From contig CAIXQV010000549.1 in assembly GCA_903921605.1 (NCBI GenBank), positions 1 to 9,813 of the forward strand: a stretch of 9,813 nucleotides of DNA. The letters are read 5' to 3'. A program made the position numbers and the translations under genes. The notes under the pieces were generated by a model that ran no database searches, was not told the DNA's origin, and worked only from the letters and a program-made list of their open reading frames with translations. Of the stretch, positions 1 through 7,603 are shown in pieces (position 1 is the stretch's first letter; each line of letters opens with the position of its first letter). Source of the DNA: an uncultured Planctomycetaceae bacterium. GTDB taxonomy: Bacteria > Planctomycetota > Planctomycetia > Planctomycetales > Planctomycetaceae.

Positions 1-67
1 ATCGACCATTGCCGCCTCGCTCCTGATTGTAGGCAACGCGGCGTCGTTTAAAGGATTCTGTGACCCA

Positions 68-82
68 ACAACTTGTAGTTGT
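68..82. repeat. Perfect 6-bp inverted repeat with 3-bp centre (operator-like)
   Basis: ACAACT (68-73) and AGTTGT (77-82) are perfect reverse complements around TGT. The dyad is AT-rich and has no T-tract after it, so it does not look like a terminator. It lies about 50 bases upstream of the TTGACA hexamer at 131-136, where a regulator could bind. The symmetry is read directly from the sequence; a regulatory role is speculative, and a dyad this short can arise by chance. Confidence 0.35.
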
Positions 83-130
83 AGGACAGAATTCTGGTGG
101 CCTGGAAAAAGGTGGCGGCGTCCTGTTTGA

Positions 131-161
131 TTGACAAAAAAGCGATGTCTGTCATCAGTAT
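131..161 (+). promoter_or_regulatory. Possible sigma-70-type promoter for the CHAT-caspase operon
   Basis: TTGACA at 131-136 matches the -35 consensus exactly. The best -10 candidate is CAGTAT at 156-161, only three of six matches and with a long 19-base spacer, so the pair is weak. If used, transcription would start near 168 and give a 5' leader of about 130 bases that includes the hairpin at 247-270. Planctomycete promoters are not well defined by this consensus, so the call is tentative. Confidence 0.22.
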
Positions 162-245
162 CGCTTGTTGTGAGAATCCCGGACGGTCAAGATGCGAGAA
201 GCGGTGTGGCTCACTGCACAACCGTAAGCCAGTTCGCCGTTTAAA

Positions 246-323
246 ATCTCCATCCGATGCTGGCTGGAGAATCAAAGGGAAGCTTGCATAGGACGGCGCG
301 TGATGGCGATCTCCATCCGATGC
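246..323 (+). repeat. 15-base exact direct repeat straddling the CHAT start codon
   Basis: ATCTCCATCCGATGC occurs at 246-260 and again at 309-323, exactly 63 bases (21 codons) apart and in the same frame. The second copy encodes I-S-I-R-C at the start of the CHAT protein, including the first zinc-ribbon cysteine; the first copy is untranslated leader. Bases flanking the two copies do not align, so this is not the remnant of a longer tandem duplication. An exact 15-base match this close and in phase is unlikely by chance. It may reflect selection for alternative RNA pairing (see 247-270) or a small duplication. Confidence 0.6.
247..270 (+). promoter_or_regulatory. Compact leader hairpin upstream of the CHAT gene
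   Basis: TCTCCA (247-252) pairs perfectly with TGGAGA (265-270). After one T/C mismatch (253/264), CCG (254-256) pairs with TGG (261-263, one G-U), closing a four-base loop at 257-260. The right arm (261-273) can alternatively pair with the second repeat copy inside the gene (308-319), which would put the AGGA at 290-293 and the start codons at 300-305 in a loop closed by the coding sequence. The two structures exclude each other. Pairing is read from the sequence; control of translation is a hypothesis. No T-tract follows, so it is not a terminator. Confidence 0.4.
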
Positions 324-3300
324 GAAGAGTGCGACTACCGAACTCGGATACGAGACGAACTTGCCGGTAAGCAAGTCGCCTGTCCAAAATGCCAGGCTGT
401 CATCCATGTCAGTGCCGCCACGACAAATTCCGCAAGAGTGCCTGTTGGCGAATCCGAGGTTGAATCTCGCAAGACTCGCATTGCACCAGAACGCGTTCGC
501 AGCCTCATTTCGCTGGATCGAAGTCATCTTTGGGTGGCAGTCTGCAGCGGCCTTGCCGGAATAATCCTGACGCTGCTGATCGTCGCTATTTGGCACCCAT
601 TTGAACCGCCTCGTGTTCCCGCCTCCGGACCAGACGACGTTGCTCCGGCAGCGGCTGTTCCCACGAATTCTGAGATTCGCTCTCCAGCAGAGCCATCCGT
701 ATTGCCTCAGGTATCGAACAACCTCTCACCGACAAGTCCCGCTCCGATCGTCGATGACACCATTCGTTTTCAAACCTTGCCAGCCGAAGAGCCTGTCACC
801 ACACTCGCGCTGACTGAAGATCAAAAATATTTGATTCTGACTCATCAGACTGCGAACACGTTCAGCGTCTATGACACACAGGCACGCGCATTTGTGGCCA
901 CCGTAAAGTGCCGTTCGCCGAGATCCGTGTTGTGTCGAGGCCAGCAGGTCTTCATCGCCAATCATGGCGAAGGCACTGTCAGTGTTTATTCTCAGAGCCA
1001 GAAATGGTCGCTTGTCGCGACTTTGATTGTCGGACACCCGGGAATCATGCATTTGTCGGCACCTTGCCGCAGCTATTTCAAAAATGAGCTGATCGTGACT
1101 TGTCACGGAGACGGCCGCCAGGCTTCTTATGAAGACACCCAGATCTTTCTGTTGAATACGCTATCAAAGCAGAGCAGAAAAATCTCCGGGGCCTCGCTTG
1201 CGACGGTCAGCTTTGACGGCGGCCATGTGATCACACAGGAATCATTCAACCTGAGTTCTTCTGGTGGAGTTCATGGCTACAACTACCAGGAATTCATCTC
1301 CGGGAAGGCGGAACCTCGTTTTCAGAACGGGAATAAAACGCCTTTCGTGCTTCAATACTCGCCCGGCAGCTATTGGGTCGGGAACAATAAAGTGGTGGGC
1401 GGAAGCCCTTTGACACAGATCCTGGAAAAGGAAAACGAAATCCTGATTCCGGATCATTCTCAGAAGATCGTCTACTCTTCCTCTGGCACCGTACTTCGTG
1501 CACTTCGACTGAATGTCAGCATGAGTGAAATCGGTATCCGGCGCGTCGCTTATCCGGATCCATACGAAGATTTTTCGAAGGTGTCTCAGGTTGTCTACCG
1601 CCAGCGAGACTACTTGCTGGATCATCCGATCGCGTTTACTCAGGCAAACCGCCTCACGTTCTTCGTCCACTGTGCAGAGGGTGGCGCTGTTCTGACTGCT
1701 GAAACCGAGGCATTCGAAACGCCAACTGTTCCGCTCGATGAACCGCCGGCCCCGGAATCAACTTCCGACAATGTCACTAACCCTCAACCAGAACTTCCTG
1801 GATCAACAAATTCTGAAGCTCTGCCAGACTCGAAGCCGGAGGACACGTCGAACGCGCGGGACTCCTCCTTCAGGGAAGCCGTCACTGGTTCAGACCGATT
1901 CAATGAACTGGTGAGAGAATTCAGGGATCGTCGACTCTCCGGTATGCCTGAAGATGCCCTTGTCGCGGCGGAAGCACTGTTTGAACAGGCCAGAAGCGAA
2001 TTCGGTCCGACAGACGATCAGTACCGGCAGTCTCTGATCTGGGTTGAGGATACGAAGGCACTAAAGGCATTTCTGGAACGAGTCGCCCTGTTGCAGGAAC
2101 AACAGGAGTTTCAGGACGCCGTTACACTTGGGCGTCGAGTGCTCGACCTGGACTTTGAATACTTTGGAGAAGGCCACGAGCAAACAGCGCTGCGGACAGC
2201 GTGGCTCGCCAAAATCAATGCCCAGCTTCAAAAGCAACGGGAACCTTTTCTTACATTACAGGCCGCGGCCAGCAAGAGCCGGTCAGAGGGACGCTACGAA
2301 GATGCCCTGAAAGCAAATGAACAGTTGCTGAATATGCAACGTAATCTGCTTGGCGAAGACCATACCTCGATTGCAAATGTGCTGCTGCGAATAGCGCAGG
2401 CTCGTCAGGCACTGGGCCAGGCTGAGGCCTCGATTGCCGACCTTGAACAGGCACTCCGCATCTTCAAGAGCCGACTTGAACCTGACGACTACCGATTGAA
2501 GGACCTGGACGGCGAAATACGGACTGCTCGTTGGATGGCAAGGTGCGATGCGAAAACGCAGAGAACTCTATCCGAGACGCGACTCCTGTTTTCACCCGCT
2601 TCCCAATTACCAGTTGAGCAAAAGACGTTGCGTGCACAGATTTCCGTTCTTGAAGACTTACGCCGCTTTGTCGAAGAGAGTTCCGGCAGAGATACGGCTG
2701 TTTATCACCTGCTTTTGGTTGCACTCCAAAGCAGATATGAACGCCAGGGAGACTATGCGAGCGCTGTGGGAGCGGCTGATCAGGCCCTTTTAACTTCGGA
2801 GAAGCTCTACGGAAAGAATCATCCGCTGTACATTGATGATCTCGCAACGATGTTTAGCCTGGGCGATCTCACGTCTGATCCACGTCTGTCATTCTGGTCC
2901 TCTGAAGGATGGAAGACGGCTATCGAACTGGAAGGCGTCGGAGGATCGCGGTCGCTGCGATGGGCCGGCCTGCGAGCCAGAACGCTTGCCGTTGAAGGAA
3001 ATCCTGATCAGGCAGCAGAGGTGATGCGATCTACCATTCCTCGCGCGAAACACCTCTTCGGAGAGGTGCATCACACCACTGCGACCGCGTACTGCCTGTT
3101 GTCAGAATTCTGTTTCGATGCCGGAAACATGGCCGAGGGAAAGGCAGCCGCCGAAAAAGGAATTCAGCTTTTCGAATCGCTGGGTATCGTGGATGACTCC
3201 GCGCGTTGCCGAGCACTCATGGGACTGGCGTATTTGCACCAAAGAACTGAGCAACTTGATTTGGAACTTTCAACGCGAGAGGATTGTGTTGCGACGATGG

Positions 3301-5132
3301 AGCGTGTTTTCGGCCTGAATTCCTTTCAGTGCCTGCGGGAAAGACTGCATCTGGCAGACTGCTGGCAGAGGAAAGGAGACCATGCTCACGCGCTGGAGAT
3401 TGCTGAAAACTCCGTTCAATTGTTGTTTGACAGCAGGAAGGAACTCTTCCAGGGACTCTCTGAACGTGAACAGCTTGCCGCCAGTCAAAACTCACATCAG
3501 CATTTGTCTCAATACCTGAATCTGATCTGCAAAGGTAACGGTAACGCGGACGCCGCATGCAAGAGCGTGATGCAGTGGAAAGGGGCCGTCTTTCTTGGTC
3601 ATTTGAGAACGATTGGCATTGCTGACACCACGGAGATCAAGGATCTGAAAAGTGAATGTCGAGCAAGAGCGAGCGCTCTTCAGAGCCTGATCAGAACTGC
3701 TCTGGCAACCCCTGATCCGGGTCTGACTGAGCGATTGGCATTACAGCAGATGCTGACACAATTTGATCACGCGCATCGGGAACTCAGCCTCGCTCAGAGA
3801 AATCTGGTGCCGGACGAGAATCAAACGCCTGTGCTGCAGCAGGTTCAGGAACTGATTCCCGACGGTGCCGTGCTTATCGACTTCAAGACTTACAGTCATC
3901 GCCTGGGCTGGACCGCCGAAGGGGAGCCTGACGACGAACAACTGCTGCTGGCTTTCGTGGTGAGAAAGTCCGGCCCGGTTCAAATGGTGCAGCTCGGCCC
4001 GTTGCTGCCGATGCTGGAGTCCGCTGCTCGGTGGGAAGATCAGATTCGGCGCCGCCTGCCGGTCTCAAAGGATGATGAACCGCCGGAGGTGACTCTGAGA
4101 CGGCAGCTCTGGGACCCGGTAGACGCTCACATCGGCGACACCGAACTGGTGATCGTGAGCCCGGAAGCGTTCATGTCGAGTCTCCCGCTGGCCGCGTTGC
4201 CGGGACGCAGGGCGTCGCGATATCTGATTGAAGATTATGGAATCTCGATGGTGCCGAACGCAGGGGTCCTCATCAACGTCCTCCGTTCGAAAAGCGAGAA
4301 GGCGGCGGTCAATCGCGAGAACTCTATGCTGCTGATAGGTGATGTGGATTTTTCACCTGCGGAGGGTTCTTCGGATCGAAGCACTTTCAGCTCGCTGCCT
4401 GGAACGGCGGTAGAGATTCAGGAGATCGCAGCGATCCATCGGGAATATTTCCCGATGGACCTGTTGACCGTGGCTCAGCAGAGGATTCCCAACGAACAAC
4501 ACTTTCGACACGCGGCCGGTCAACACAGGTTCCTGCATCTCGCGACTCACGGCTATTCAATGCCGGAAGAGTGGCGAGATCTGGAACCATCTCCTCAACG
4601 CGACCTGCGAGAATTCATTAAATCAGCGATCCCGGACACCTTGAACGGTATCATTCTTTCCAGAGCGGCGGCACCCGACAGATTGAGCCCGGAATTAAAC
4701 TTCGACGACGATGGTCGACTGACATCTCTCGAAGTGACCATGATGGATTTGCGGCACGTCGACATGACGGTCCTCTCTGCCTGCGAAACGACCCTGGGGA
4801 TGGCGGCTGAGGGAGAAGGGATGCTGGGTTTGCAGAGAGCATTCCTGTCGGCGGGGGTCAAGTCGACCGTCACAAGCCTCTGGAAAGTCGATGATGCTGC
4901 CACGCAGGCTCTGATGGTTGAGTTCTACCGCAATCTCTGGGAGAAGAAGATGACTCGAATCAACGCGTTGCGACAGGCTCAACTGGCGATGCTTAACTAT
5001 TATGATCCGAATTCCAGAGTATTGGCCGCAAGAGGACTGTCGCTGATTAACCCCAAACAGGATCCTGAAGCCAATCAGCGGCTCGCACCTTATTACTGGG
5101 CCTCTTTTGTACTGAGTGGAGACTGGCGATGA
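300..5132 (+). CDS. Membrane-anchored zinc-ribbon / propeller-like / TPR / CHAT-domain protein
   Basis: This 1610-residue protein is probably a CHAT (separase/caspase-fold, clan CD) cysteine protease on a large scaffold. Residues 8-11 and 28-31 form a CxxC-CxxC zinc ribbon of a type common at planctomycete N-termini. Residues 77-98 are one hydrophobic helix preceded by many Arg/Lys (57-74), so the ribbon should be cytosolic and the rest periplasmic. Residues about 152-470 are beta-rich with WD40/YVTN-like strands, followed by a Pro/Ser/Glu linker (473-520). TPR-like helical pairs run from about 522 to 1100 (clear ones near 665, 817, 900, 942 and 1026; kinesin-light-chain/TPR_12 style). CHAT spans about 1185-1610, with catalytic His1417 in LATHG and Cys1495 in LSACET, both intact. 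The start is GTG 300 or ATG 303; AGGA at 290-293 sits 6 or 9 bases upstream, and an in-frame stop at 225-227 rules out a distant start. Its stop overlaps the caspase gene. CHAT and TPR calls are firm; the propeller is a looser call; the substrate is unknown. Confidence 0.93.
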   Translation: MMAISIRCEECDYRTRIRDELAGKQVACPKCQAVIHVSAATTNSARVPVGESEVESRKTRIAPERVRSLISLDRSHLWVAVCSGLAGIILTLLIVAIWHPFEPPRVPASGPDDVAPAAAVPTNSEIRSPAEPSVLPQVSNNLSPTSPAPIVDDTIRFQTLPAEEPVTTLALTEDQKYLILTHQTANTFSVYDTQARAFVATVKCRSPRSVLCRGQQVFIANHGEGTVSVYSQSQKWSLVATLIVGHPGIMHLSAPCRSYFKNELIVTCHGDGRQASYEDTQIFLLNTLSKQSRKISGASLATVSFDGGHVITQESFNLSSSGGVHGYNYQEFISGKAEPRFQNGNKTPFVLQYSPGSYWVGNNKVVGGSPLTQILEKENEILIPDHSQKIVYSSSGTVLRALRLNVSMSEIGIRRVAYPDPYEDFSKVSQVVYRQRDYLLDHPIAFTQANRLTFFVHCAEGGAVLTAETEAFETPTVPLDEPPAPESTSDNVTNPQPELPGSTNSEALPDSKPEDTSNARDSSFREAVTGSDRFNELVREFRDRRLSGMPEDALVAAEALFEQARSEFGPTDDQYRQSLIWVEDTKALKAFLERVALLQEQQEFQDAVTLGRRVLDLDFEYFGEGHEQTALRTAWLAKINAQLQKQREPFLTLQAAASKSRSEGRYEDALKANEQLLNMQRNLLGEDHTSIANVLLRIAQARQALGQAEASIADLEQALRIFKSRLEPDDYRLKDLDGEIRTARWMARCDAKTQRTLSETRLLFSPASQLPVEQKTLRAQISVLEDLRRFVEESSGRDTAVYHLLLVALQSRYERQGDYASAVGAADQALLTSEKLYGKNHPLYIDDLATMFSLGDLTSDPRLSFWSSEGWKTAIELEGVGGSRSLRWAGLRARTLAVEGNPDQAAEVMRSTIPRAKHLFGEVHHTTATAYCLLSEFCFDAGNMAEGKAAAEKGIQLFESLGIVDDSARCRALMGLAYLHQRTEQLDLELSTREDCVATMERVFGLNSFQCLRERLHLADCWQRKGDHAHALEIAENSVQLLFDSRKELFQGLSEREQLAASQNSHQHLSQYLNLICKGNGNADAACKSVMQWKGAVFLGHLRTIGIADTTEIKDLKSECRARASALQSLIRTALATPDPGLTERLALQQMLTQFDHAHRELSLAQRNLVPDENQTPVLQQVQELIPDGAVLIDFKTYSHRLGWTAEGEPDDEQLLLAFVVRKSGPVQMVQLGPLLPMLESAARWEDQIRRRLPVSKDDEPPEVTLRRQLWDPVDAHIGDTELVIVSPEAFMSSLPLAALPGRRASRYLIEDYGISMVPNAGVLINVLRSKSEKAAVNRENSMLLIGDVDFSPAEGSSDRSTFSSLPGTAVEIQEIAAIHREYFPMDLLTVAQQRIPNEQHFRHAAGQHRFLHLATHGYSMPEEWRDLEPSPQRDLREFIKSAIPDTLNGIILSRAAAPDRLSPELNFDDDGRLTSLEVTMMDLRHVDMTVLSACETTLGMAAEGEGMLGLQRAFLSAGVKSTVTSLWKVDDAATQALMVEFYRNLWEKKMTRINALRQAQLAMLNYYDPNSRVLAARGLSLINPKQDPEANQRLAPYYWASFVLSGDWR
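5118..5132 (+). promoter_or_regulatory. Shine-Dalgarno and ATGA stop-start overlap coupling CHAT to caspase
   Basis: GGAG at 5118-5121 lies seven bases before the ATG at 5129. The TGA of the CHAT gene (5130-5132) overlaps that ATG in an ATGA quartet. A good ribosome site plus stop-start overlap is the usual arrangement for translational coupling, and it fixes the caspase start. It indicates that the two proteins are made together, probably in related amounts. Confidence 0.8.
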
Positions 5133-7477
5133 GACTGCGCATAGACTTCCGAGATTCGCTGCGGGACTTTTCGCAGCACCATCTTGCCCGGCTTCTGACT
5201 TCGATACTTGTGCTGATCAGTTGTGGCTGCGGCTCGGACACACGCCAGCCAGCGACTCCCGATAAGCCAGCAAGTGTCGAAACAGAGTCCTTGCCCGCGA
5301 CAGAATCTACGAGCGAATCACCGCAGATCACGACATCAGCAACGACTGATCCCACAGCTTCCGCTGCGCCCCTGAGCTACTCGGGGGATTCGCACGCGTT
5401 ACTGATCGGTTGCACGAAATACGACCATCTCGGCGAAACCAGCAATCTGCGCGGCCCTACAAATGATGTCGACATGATGCGTGGCGTTTTGATCAGCCGC
5501 TTCGGTTTTGACTCAAACCTGATTCGCACTCTGACCGAAGACAGCAAGGCAAACGGCCGACCGATCAAGGAGAACATTACTCAAGAACTGGGTCATCTGG
5601 CTCACGTTGCCGGTGAAGGTGATCGTGTTGTCATCCTCCTTTCCGGACATGGCAGTCAACAACCGGACAATGACTTTGATAATCCGGAAGATCCAGAACC
5701 TGACGGGCTCGATGAAATCTTTTGTCCGGCCGACATTGATTTCGCGACAAGCGAAGAGAGTCCTTTTGCAAAGAATGCACTAACCGATGACGAACTGCGC
5801 AGTGCCATCACTGCAGTGCGAGACAAGGGAGCCTTCGTTTGGGTCATTGTCGACGCCTGCCATTCCGGTTCAGCAGTTCGCGGTAACGAGGTCTATCGGC
5901 AATTGGCTCCGGAATTTCTGGTAAGTCCGAAAGCGATTGCGACGGCTCGGAAGAAAGCCGGTGCGGGTACGCGAGGATTGAGCCAGGAAGATTCCGGGAT
6001 GGATGCTGCGACCACTCAAGGCGGACTGGTTGCAATCTACGCGGCGCAATCTCATGAGCCAACTTTGGAAATGATGTTGCCGGATCAATCGGACGAATCC
6101 GAATGGCGAGGTTTACTGACGTACACGATGATTCAGGTTCTTACAACAGCTGAGACCCCGGTCTCCTACCGTGAACTCGTGCAACGGATCCACAATGAGT
6201 ATGTGCAGACGTATGGTCGTCTGGGACCGACCCCGCTGATCGAGGGTGTTGACCAACACCGACAGATTCTCGAGCAGACCGAGATTCCTGCTCGGTCAGA
6301 GTTTGTTCTGGCTGCGCCTTCCGCGAACGACACAACGGATTTGCCAGCTTTTGCGCTCAACGGCGGACGGATTCACGGATTCACAAAAGGGTCGATCTTC
6401 GCCGTTTTTCCCCCACCGGGAGAAACGGCTTCGGAAGCACCGCTCGGTCATGTTCAGATCGTCAATGCCAGGTTGGCAAACTCGGTTGTCGTTCCCGTCG
6501 AATTCAATGGCCTCCCGATTCAGGAATCGCTTCCTGTCGGTGGTCGAGTGCAGCCAGTCGAAGTTCAATATGGCGATCTGGCGCTGAAGGTGACCGTTGA
6601 GACACCTGAAGGGACTGACCCGGCAGCCGATCCAATCGCGGAGGTTCTGCGTCAGATTGAACAGGACCCCGGGCAACGGCTTCGACTGGTGACAGCCGAT
6701 CAGGCGACGGACTGGATTGTGCGACGATCGGATTCGGATGCATACTTTCTGGTGCCAGCCGAAGGATGGTCCAAGGTCCCGGATGAAACGAACTTCGGCC
6801 CCGCTCCTGCAAGTGATCAGCTTGAATGGTTTCGTGAACGTCTTGGTCGTATCTCGAGAGTGAAAAGCCTCCTAAAGCTGTGTGATGCGTCTTCGAAACA
6901 ATCAACCGGACTGTTTTCTGCTCTACTGGGTGCGCGCAAAGCCTGTGAAATCAAGTTGACACTGAATTCGGTTTCAGAAGATTCCGGGGAGCAGGAGCCT
7001 ATCAAATGGTCGAAGGAGAAATGGAAACTGGCAGACGGTTCACAGGTGCTCCTGGAGATCGAGAACACTGGCACCGAGTCTGTCGATTTCTCTGTCCTCT
7101 TTATCGACAGCAAGTTCGGTATCACTTCGCTGTTTCCGGCCCCGGGCGTTGTGGCAGATAATCGCATCGAGCCTGGTCAGACTTATCCGGTCGGTCCGAT
7201 GCAGGTGGAATCAACCACACTGGGGCTCGAACATTTGTTGGTAATCGCGACACGTGCTGATGGTCAACCAATCGACTTTTCATGGCTCAGCCAGAATGCC
7301 CTCGAAGCGGCCCAACGATCCACGATCGCTGGTTCTGGCGGAAAATCCGGGAATTCTCTTGGCGCACTGCTTCAGGACACTTTGTTCTCAAAACAAAATG
7401 TACGCGGTATGAAAATGGCTGACGCTGAATCAACATGTATGCGAGTGATCTCGTGGCAGACGGTGCCCAATGAATAG
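5129..7477 (+). CDS. Caspase/metacaspase-like (peptidase C14) lipoprotein with DUF4384-like C-terminal region
   Basis: This 782-residue protein begins with an Arg-rich n-region, a hydrophobic stretch (about 22-31) and a lipobox LISC with Cys32, so it is probably a lipoprotein anchored outside the cytoplasmic membrane. A Ser/Thr/Pro-rich linker (37-85) leads to a C14 domain (about 88-375) with catalytic His174 in LSGHGSQ and Cys244 in VDACHSG, both intact. The DGLDE motif (192-196) and the acidic residues before it resemble type I metacaspases; Asp113 (TND) and Asp242 match the positions that form a basic-residue S1 pocket there, so cleavage after Arg/Lys is inferred. The C-terminal 400 residues are mostly beta-rich; about 630-720 resembles DUF4384, often found with bacterial caspases. 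The tail (about 725-750) is Gly/Ser-rich. It is translationally coupled to the CHAT gene. Catalytic family is sure; specificity, lipidation and substrates are inferred. Confidence 0.93.
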   Translation: MRLRIDFRDSLRDFSQHHLARLLTSILVLISCGCGSDTRQPATPDKPASVETESLPATESTSESPQITTSATTDPTASAAPLSYSGDSHALLIGCTKYDHLGETSNLRGPTNDVDMMRGVLISRFGFDSNLIRTLTEDSKANGRPIKENITQELGHLAHVAGEGDRVVILLSGHGSQQPDNDFDNPEDPEPDGLDEIFCPADIDFATSEESPFAKNALTDDELRSAITAVRDKGAFVWVIVDACHSGSAVRGNEVYRQLAPEFLVSPKAIATARKKAGAGTRGLSQEDSGMDAATTQGGLVAIYAAQSHEPTLEMMLPDQSDESEWRGLLTYTMIQVLTTAETPVSYRELVQRIHNEYVQTYGRLGPTPLIEGVDQHRQILEQTEIPARSEFVLAAPSANDTTDLPAFALNGGRIHGFTKGSIFAVFPPPGETASEAPLGHVQIVNARLANSVVVPVEFNGLPIQESLPVGGRVQPVEVQYGDLALKVTVETPEGTDPAADPIAEVLRQIEQDPGQRLRLVTADQATDWIVRRSDSDAYFLVPAEGWSKVPDETNFGPAPASDQLEWFRERLGRISRVKSLLKLCDASSKQSTGLFSALLGARKACEIKLTLNSVSEDSGEQEPIKWSKEKWKLADGSQVLLEIENTGTESVDFSVLFIDSKFGITSLFPAPGVVADNRIEPGQTYPVGPMQVESTTLGLEHLLVIATRADGQPIDFSWLSQNALEAAQRSTIAGSGGKSGNSLGALLQDTLFSKQNVRGMKMADAESTCMRVISWQTVPNE

Positions 7478-7603
7478 ATCTCTCTGCCGGGCTGGCCATG
7501 CGCCACCGTGTCGCGATACAGCTATATTTTGCAGGGTGTGAATCGAGGCCGGATCTTCGCGGGCGACCTCTTTGCGTATTGCCTCAATCGGAGTCTCGAA
7601 CAA
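7478..7603. other. Intergenic region between convergent genes, no terminator found
   Basis: This lies between the caspase stop (TAG 7475-7477) and the SGNH hydrolase stop (TAG on the - strand, 7606-7604). I looked for a GC-rich stem with a T-tract on either strand and found none. On the - strand, the frame of the hydrolase gene stays open past its TAG through this region and about 45 bases into the antisense of the caspase gene, ending at a TGA near 7430; see findings. Confidence 0.6.

Larger units (their letters stand above)
1..299. other. Leader/intergenic region upstream of the CHAT-caspase operon
   Basis: I find no convincing complete gene here. The CHAT frame is closed upstream by an in-frame TAA at 225-227, and no ATG lies between that stop and 300, which bounds the start of the next gene. 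A + strand frame open from position 2 to a TGA at 128-130 could be the tail of a preceding gene, but its Cys/Trp/Arg-rich translation resembles nothing I know. On the - strand an ATG at 9-7, preceded by GAGG five bases away, could start a divergent gene running off the left edge; only three codons are visible. The region holds an operator-like palindrome (68-82), a weak promoter candidate (131-161) and a compact hairpin (247-270), each listed separately. No rho-independent terminator is evident. Confidence 0.6.

Noticed and set aside
97..291. 64-codon + strand frame with GTG start just upstream of the CHAT gene
   Set aside because: Its Cys/Arg-rich translation is not recognisable, no ribosome site precedes the GTG, and it ends at the CHAT leader with no sign of coupling. 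It may be chance in a leader region.
48..596. 182-codon - strand frame across the operon leader and the start of the CHAT gene
   Set aside because: It runs antisense through the zinc ribbon and membrane helix of a well-supported gene, is rich in Cys/His/Arg in the manner of shadow frames, and has no family resemblance.
300..7477. Interpretation as a CRISPR-associated Craspase (TPR-CHAT with a type III-E effector) or a gasdermin defence operon
   Set aside because: There is no CRISPR array, Cas effector or gasdermin-like gene in the window, and both proteins carry membrane-export signals that do not fit a cytosolic RNA-guided or gasdermin-cleaving role. Neighbouring sequence outside the window could still change this.
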